A stretch of 7,776 nucleotides of DNA from an uncultured Bacilli bacterium (GTDB lineage: Bacteria; Bacillota_I; Bacilli_A; RF39; UBA660). The translations under genes were made by a program, and so were the position numbers. Of this stretch, positions 5,338-7,776 are shown piece by piece. Each line of letters opens with the position of its first letter. The first letter of the stretch is position 1. The notes beneath the pieces were generated by a model. It worked only from the letters and a program-made list of their open reading frames with translations, did not search any database and was not told the origin of the DNA. Location of the stretch: the NCBI GenBank assembly GCA_947588665.1, contig CANPYU010000046.1:1-7776 (forward strand), given 5' to 3'.

Positions 5338-6406
5338 ATGGATAAGAAAGAAAAATTAGATATACTTAATGATTTAAGGATTAGAGTTCAAGATACTGGG
5401 AGGTCTCTTTGACATTGATAAATTAAAAGAAGAAAAAGAAAAATTAGAGTTAGAAGTTAAAAAAGAGGATTTTTGGAATGATGTTTCACAGGCAAACAAG
5501 ACTTATCAACATTTAAAAAATATAAATAAAAAATTAAAATTATATAATGATTTATTAGAGAGTATTAGTTTATTAAAAGAATTATTAGAAATAGAAGATG
5601 TTGATATTACAGAAATTGAAAAGGTAAAAAGCCAAGCTCTAGAACTAGAAATTAATACTTTATTAAATGGAAGATATGATGGTAACAATTGTTATTTAGA
5701 GATACATCCGGGAGCAGGAGGAACTGAGTCTTGTGATTGGGCTAGTATGTTACTTAGAATGTATCAAAGATTTTTAGAGAAAAATAATTATAAATATAAA
5801 ATTATTGATATACAAGATGCTTTGGAAGCGGGTATTAAAAGTGTTACTTTATATATAGAAGGAGAATACGCTTTTGGTTATTTAAAAAATGAAAGTGGAG
5901 TTCATAGATTAGTTAGAATATCACCTTTTGATGCTAATAAGAGGAGACATACTTCTTTTGCATCAGTTATGGTTACTCCAGAATTTGCTAATGATATTAG
6001 TATTGATATTAAAGAAGAGGATTTAAAAATAGATGTTTATCATTCTAGTGGAGCAGGTGGACAATCTGTTAATACCTCTAATTCGGCAGTTAGAATTACC
6101 CATTTACCAACAAAAACAGTTGTTACTTGTCAAACAGAGAGAAGTCAACTTAGAAATAAAGAAATTGCTATGCAGATCCTTAAAAATAAACTTTATCAAC
6201 AATTAGTAGAAGAACAAGAAAAAGAGAAAAAAAATATTACGGGAGATGTTAGTAATATAGATTTTGGTAGTCAAATTAGAAGTTATATTTTAGAACCTTA
6301 TAAGTTAGTTAAAGACCATCGTTCTAAATATGAATGTACAGACCCTTATAAAGTTTTAGATGGAGATATTAAGGAATTAATAGAAAGTGTATTAAAAATA
6401 AAATAG
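5338..6406 (+). CDS. prfB: Peptide chain release factor 2 (programmed +1 frameshift)
   Basis: RF2 reads UGA and UAA stop codons in the ribosomal A site and triggers peptide release. Translation starts at ATG 5338 and runs 24 codons to an in-frame TGA (5410-5412). A +1 shift at CTT then continues at GAC (5411) to TAG at 6404-6406, giving 355 residues, close to other RF2 proteins. SPF, the stop-codon recognition tripeptide of RF2, is at 195-197 (5921-5929). GGQ, the catalytic loop, is at 240-242 (6056-6064). The spacing between them equals that in E. coli RF2 (205-207 and 250-252). The N-terminal helical domain (about 27-110) is Lys/Glu/Leu-rich. A gene caller that ignores the shift would give only a 219-aa fragment starting at 5747 or split the gene. 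The gene is divergent from trmB and monocistronic, with a terminator overlapping its stop. Confidence 0.97.
5398..5413 (+). promoter_or_regulatory. prfB programmed +1 frameshift site
   Basis: GGGAGGTCTCTTTGAC: an internal Shine-Dalgarno (GGGAGG), a 3-base spacer, the slippery CTT codon, then TGA followed by C. The layout is the same as in E. coli prfB, where AGGGGG, a 3-base spacer and CTTTGAC are used. When RF2 is scarce the ribosome pauses at TGA and slips forward, making more RF2; when RF2 is plentiful it ends a 24-residue peptide. This is an autoregulatory loop. Confidence 0.97.
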
Positions 6407-6430
6407 CTCGGAGGAATAAGCTATTTTTTT
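6400..6430. terminator. Terminator between convergent prfB and XRE genes
   Basis: AAAATAGCT (6400-6408) pairs with AGCTATTTT (6419-6427) over a 10-base loop, and T continues to 6430. The left arm contains the prfB stop codon (TAG 6404-6406). On the minus strand the hairpin also runs into a T-rich stretch, so it can serve the regulator gene that ends at 6441 as well. Confidence 0.85.
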
Positions 6431-6440
6431 ATGCGAAATT

Positions 6441-6824
6441 TTATAATAGTATTTTTTTATTACATTTTGGACATGTTAATTTTATTTTTTTGTTAGTAAT
6501 ATCGTGTATATTATTTAATAATTTTATTAATTCTATAGGAATTTCTGTATGATAATCACAATATTCACATTTTATTTCTTTCTTTTTAATATGTTCTTTT
6601 TTTTCTTTTGGTAATAAATTTAACATGTTAGTGTCTAAAGCTTTGGCAATATTATTTAGGGCACTTATTGAAAAAGATTGATAAGTTCGACTTTCAATAT
6701 TGGCAATAAATGATAATGAATAATTTGTTATTTCGGCCAATTTTTCTTGAGTTATACCCAGATTTTTGCGTCTTTTTTTGATGTTTTTTCCTATTATATT
6801 ATATAGCTCTAAATCATTTTCCAT
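6441..6824 (-). CDS. XRE-family regulator with C-terminal zinc ribbon (127 aa)
   Basis: Residues 12-70 form a Cro/C1-type helix-turn-helix (NIKKRRKNLGITQEKLAEITNYS, then SFIANIES as the recognition region, then ALNNIAKAL). After a lysine-rich linker (73-84), C86-x2-C89 and C118-x2-C121 (CEYC, CPKC) make a four-cysteine zinc ribbon separated by a helical spacer (ELIKLLNNIHDI). It is a clear paralogue of the neighbour at 6870-7310, with the same domain order and a shared recognition helix. It starts 45 bp after that gene ends and has no strong promoter or Shine-Dalgarno of its own (only GTGATG about 4 bases before ATG), so it is probably co-transcribed with it. DNA target unknown; zinc or redox sensing by the ribbon is inference. 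Confidence 0.9.
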   Translation of the reverse strand: MENDLELYNIIGKNIKKRRKNLGITQEKLAEITNYSLSFIANIESRTYQSFSISALNNIAKALDTNMLNLLPKEKKEHIKKKEIKCEYCDYHTEIPIELIKLLNNIHDITNKKIKLTCPKCNKKILL

Positions 6825-6869
6825 TTCGCATCACATATACATATTAACATAATTAAAGCGCAAAATTTG

Positions 6870-7310
6870 TCACATTTTGGCGGGAATGTTGTTTTTTGGG
6901 ATTAATTTTTGGCCACATTTAGGACAAGTAAAGGTTGGATATAGTTCTTTACTTTTTCCGACAGCATATATAAATTCGAAAACGTCGATAATTTCAATTG
7001 GTAAATCTAAGGAATTTCCACACTTTTCACAGATATATTCGACACTTTTCATGTTTGTATCACTTCCTAGTTTATTATTATCATAACAAAGTTCGTGAAG
7101 ACCAACACCGAGTGCAGAGGCGATACGCCATAAAGCACCTAGAGAAAAAGTTTGATGAGTGGAAGATTCAATGTTAGCAATGAAAGATGGGGAATAATTG
7201 ACAAGTTCGGCCAAATCATCTTGGGTTAATCCTCTTATTTTACGGTATTTTTTGATGTTTTTTCCTACAAAACCGTAAACGTAGTTTTCGTCGTTTCTAT
7301 TAAACCTCAT
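6870..7310 (-). CDS. XRE-family regulator with C-terminal zinc ribbon (146 aa)
   Basis: Residues 15-72 form the helix-turn-helix (KNIKKYRKIRGLTQDDLAELVNYSPSFIANIES, given here as the outline of the HTH core, then ALWRIASALGV). C94-x2-C97 (CEKC) and C129-x2-C132 (CPKC) form the zinc ribbon, with an extra Cys at 75 in the linker. ATG 7310 is preceded by AGGTGGT at the right distance (7317-7323 on the minus strand) and by TATAAT at 7335-7340. The gene ends in TGA, consistent with the standard code. It lies upstream of its paralogue at 6441-6824 in the same direction and is divergent from the membrane-anchored protein at 7481. The pair probably arose by tandem duplication. Self-regulation and control of the divergent gene are likely for this layout but not shown. 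Confidence 0.92.
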   Translation of the reverse strand: MRFNRNDENYVYGFVGKNIKKYRKIRGLTQDDLAELVNYSPSFIANIESSTHQTFSLGALWRIASALGVGLHELCYDNNKLGSDTNMKSVEYICEKCGNSLDLPIEIIDVFEFIYAVGKSKELYPTFTCPKCGQKLIPKNNIPAKM

Positions 7311-7334
7311 GATACTACCACCTACTACAACTTA

Positions 7335-7340
7335 ATTATA
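7335..7340 (-). promoter_or_regulatory. Predicted -10 of the XRE gene pair
   Basis: TATAAT on the minus strand, 24 bp before the ATG at 7310. No good -35 is found at 17 bp, so the promoter is weak or needs help. The predicted leader is only about ten bases before the ribosome site. Confidence 0.45.
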
Positions 7341-7374
7341 ATATCCAACTGTTTACAAGTTACTAACATAAATA

Positions 7375-7399
7375 ATAGAACTTTTGCAAAAAGTTCTAT
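7375..7399. promoter_or_regulatory. 25-bp palindrome, candidate operator
   Basis: Two perfect 11-base arms (ATAGAACTTTT at 7375-7385 and AAAAGTTCTAT at 7389-7399) flank a 3-base centre (GCA). The palindrome lies between the divergent XRE and membrane-protein genes, 6 bp upstream of the -35 of the latter. A half-site-like copy, TAGACTTTTTTGC (7406-7418), overlaps that -35. The symmetry suits a dimeric helix-turn-helix repressor; the neighbouring XRE proteins are the obvious candidates. No U-run follows, so a terminator is unlikely. Confidence 0.65.
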
Positions 7400-7405
7400 A
7401 AATGG

Positions 7406-7434
7406 TAGACTTTTTTGCGGATATATGATATATT
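7406..7434 (+). promoter_or_regulatory. Promoter of the membrane-anchored protein gene
   Basis: TAGACT (7406-7411), a 17-bp spacer and TATATT (7429-7434), with the extended -10 TG at 7426-7427. The -35 overlaps a half-site resembling the palindrome just upstream, so binding there would block RNA polymerase. Confidence 0.65.
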
Positions 7435-7480
7435 TTAGGAGAATAAGGAAGTAAATTGTCAAAAGAAGGGAGATAAAATA

Positions 7481-7776
7481 ATGAAATTTGAAACCTTAAA
7501 CTCAGGGAAATTAAAGTTTTGGAAGCGATTTTGTCTAGGTACATCCGCGTTTTTCTTTGTTCTAGTTGGGTTATTGTTGTTTTATAGGTCATATGCAAGT
7601 TATCGGGTTACAGCAAATACTCAAATAGTGTCTGGACCGGTTAATTATTCTTTGGCAGATTTAAATGTTATGGCAATATATGTAGAAGGAAAAGGAGACG
7701 ATAACAAGGGTAATGGACAATATAGTCTTGCTGATAATGGTGAAGTTCCAACGAGTGGATATAAATTGCAACCTTT
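7481..7776 (+). CDS. Membrane-anchored, probably extracellular protein, 3' end outside the window
   Basis: The ATG at 7481 follows GAAGGGAG (7465-7472), and the frame stays open to the window edge: 98 codons, no stop. Residues 1-17 are basic (KLKFWKRF). Residues 18-36 are hydrophobic (CLGTSAFFFVLVGLLLFY), ending in RSYASYRV, a signal-anchor or uncleaved signal peptide. The remainder (TANTQIVSGPVNYSLADLNV...) is polar with Gly, Asn and Asp, as in exported proteins, and shows YSLAD twice (56-60 and 81-85). The topology would place the C-terminal part outside the cell. A surface or cell-envelope role is inferred from topology only, and the family is not identified. The gene is divergent from the two XRE regulators. 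Confidence 0.85.
   Translation, partial: MKFETLNSGKLKFWKRFCLGTSAFFFVLVGLLLFYRSYASYRVTANTQIVSGPVNYSLADLNVMAIYVEGKGDDNKGNGQYSLADNGEVPTSGYKLQP

Noticed and set aside
5506..5688. 60-aa minus-strand frame
   Set aside because: Antisense to the helical N-terminal region of prfB.
5747..6406. prfB as a 219-aa gene from ATG 5747
   Set aside because: The frame continues upstream without a stop through the frameshift site to ATG 5338 with a ribosome site; 5747 is an internal methionine.
6877..7086. 69-aa plus-strand frame
   Set aside because: Antisense to the 146-aa XRE gene, whose domains are clear.
7375..7399. Palindrome as an intrinsic terminator
   Set aside because: No U-run follows on either strand, and it lies between divergent starts, where no transcript needs ending.
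7353..7598. 81-aa minus-strand frame
   Set aside because: Runs across the palindrome, the promoter and the start of the membrane-anchored gene; no ribosome site and implausible composition.
1..7776. CRISPR array, tRNA, rRNA or insertion sequence
   Set aside because: No regularly spaced repeats, no tRNA-like cloverleaf or T-loop sequence, and no transposase or terminal inverted repeats were seen by eye.

Overview
The window is a very AT-rich bacterial segment, best read as a low-GC Bacillota (Bacilli) chromosome. A Bacilli lineage close to the Mollicutes that keeps the standard code would fit. The code inference rests on prfB (release factor 2) with a TGA-dependent programmed frameshift, on a gene ending in TGA, and on TGG codons for tryptophan. 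Most promoters are of the SigA type with an extended -10 (TGnTATAAT), and Shine-Dalgarno sites are clear. No tRNA, rRNA, CRISPR array, transposase or integrase was seen.

Layout. (1) 2-547: 3' part of a Fic-domain (AMPylase-like) gene. (2) 634-2427: a 597-residue protein of unknown function with an R-x4-H motif (RNSLVH) like that of HEPN ribonucleases; its start is ambiguous. (3) 2450-2658, minus strand: a decayed duplicate of trmB. It lacks exactly 429 bp relative to the full copy, at a 7-bp direct repeat, and has also lost one T in a homopolymer. (4) 2785-4320: an unrecognised 341-aa protein, an overlapping 72-aa zinc-ribbon/glycine-zipper membrane protein, and a separately promoted 53-aa lysine-rich protein with a SHOCT-like look. 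(5) 4586-5224, minus strand: full-length trmB, divergent from (6) 5338-6406 prfB. (7) 6441-6824 and 6870-7310, minus strand: two paralogous XRE regulators with C-terminal zinc ribbons. (8) 7481-end: start of a membrane-anchored, probably extracellular protein. It is transcribed divergently from the regulators across an intergenic region that holds a 25-bp palindrome.

How it fits together. trmB and prfB are translation housekeeping genes. The genes to their left (Fic, HEPN-like, the 341/72-aa pair and the 53-aa protein) look accessory. The 2785-4320 block is bracketed by two direct copies of trmB that include its promoter, so it looks like a cassette gained at, or along with, a trmB duplication. 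The 341-aa gene uses a promoter whose -35 box, TTGCAA, is self-complementary and is also the -35 of the dead trmB copy. The right side looks like a regulator-surface protein locus in which one or both XRE proteins may bind the palindrome.

The most novel candidates are the unrecognised 341-aa + 72-aa pair inside the trmB brackets and the HEPN-like protein beside Fic. A role in toxicity or phage defence is only inferred, from domain types and neighbourhood.
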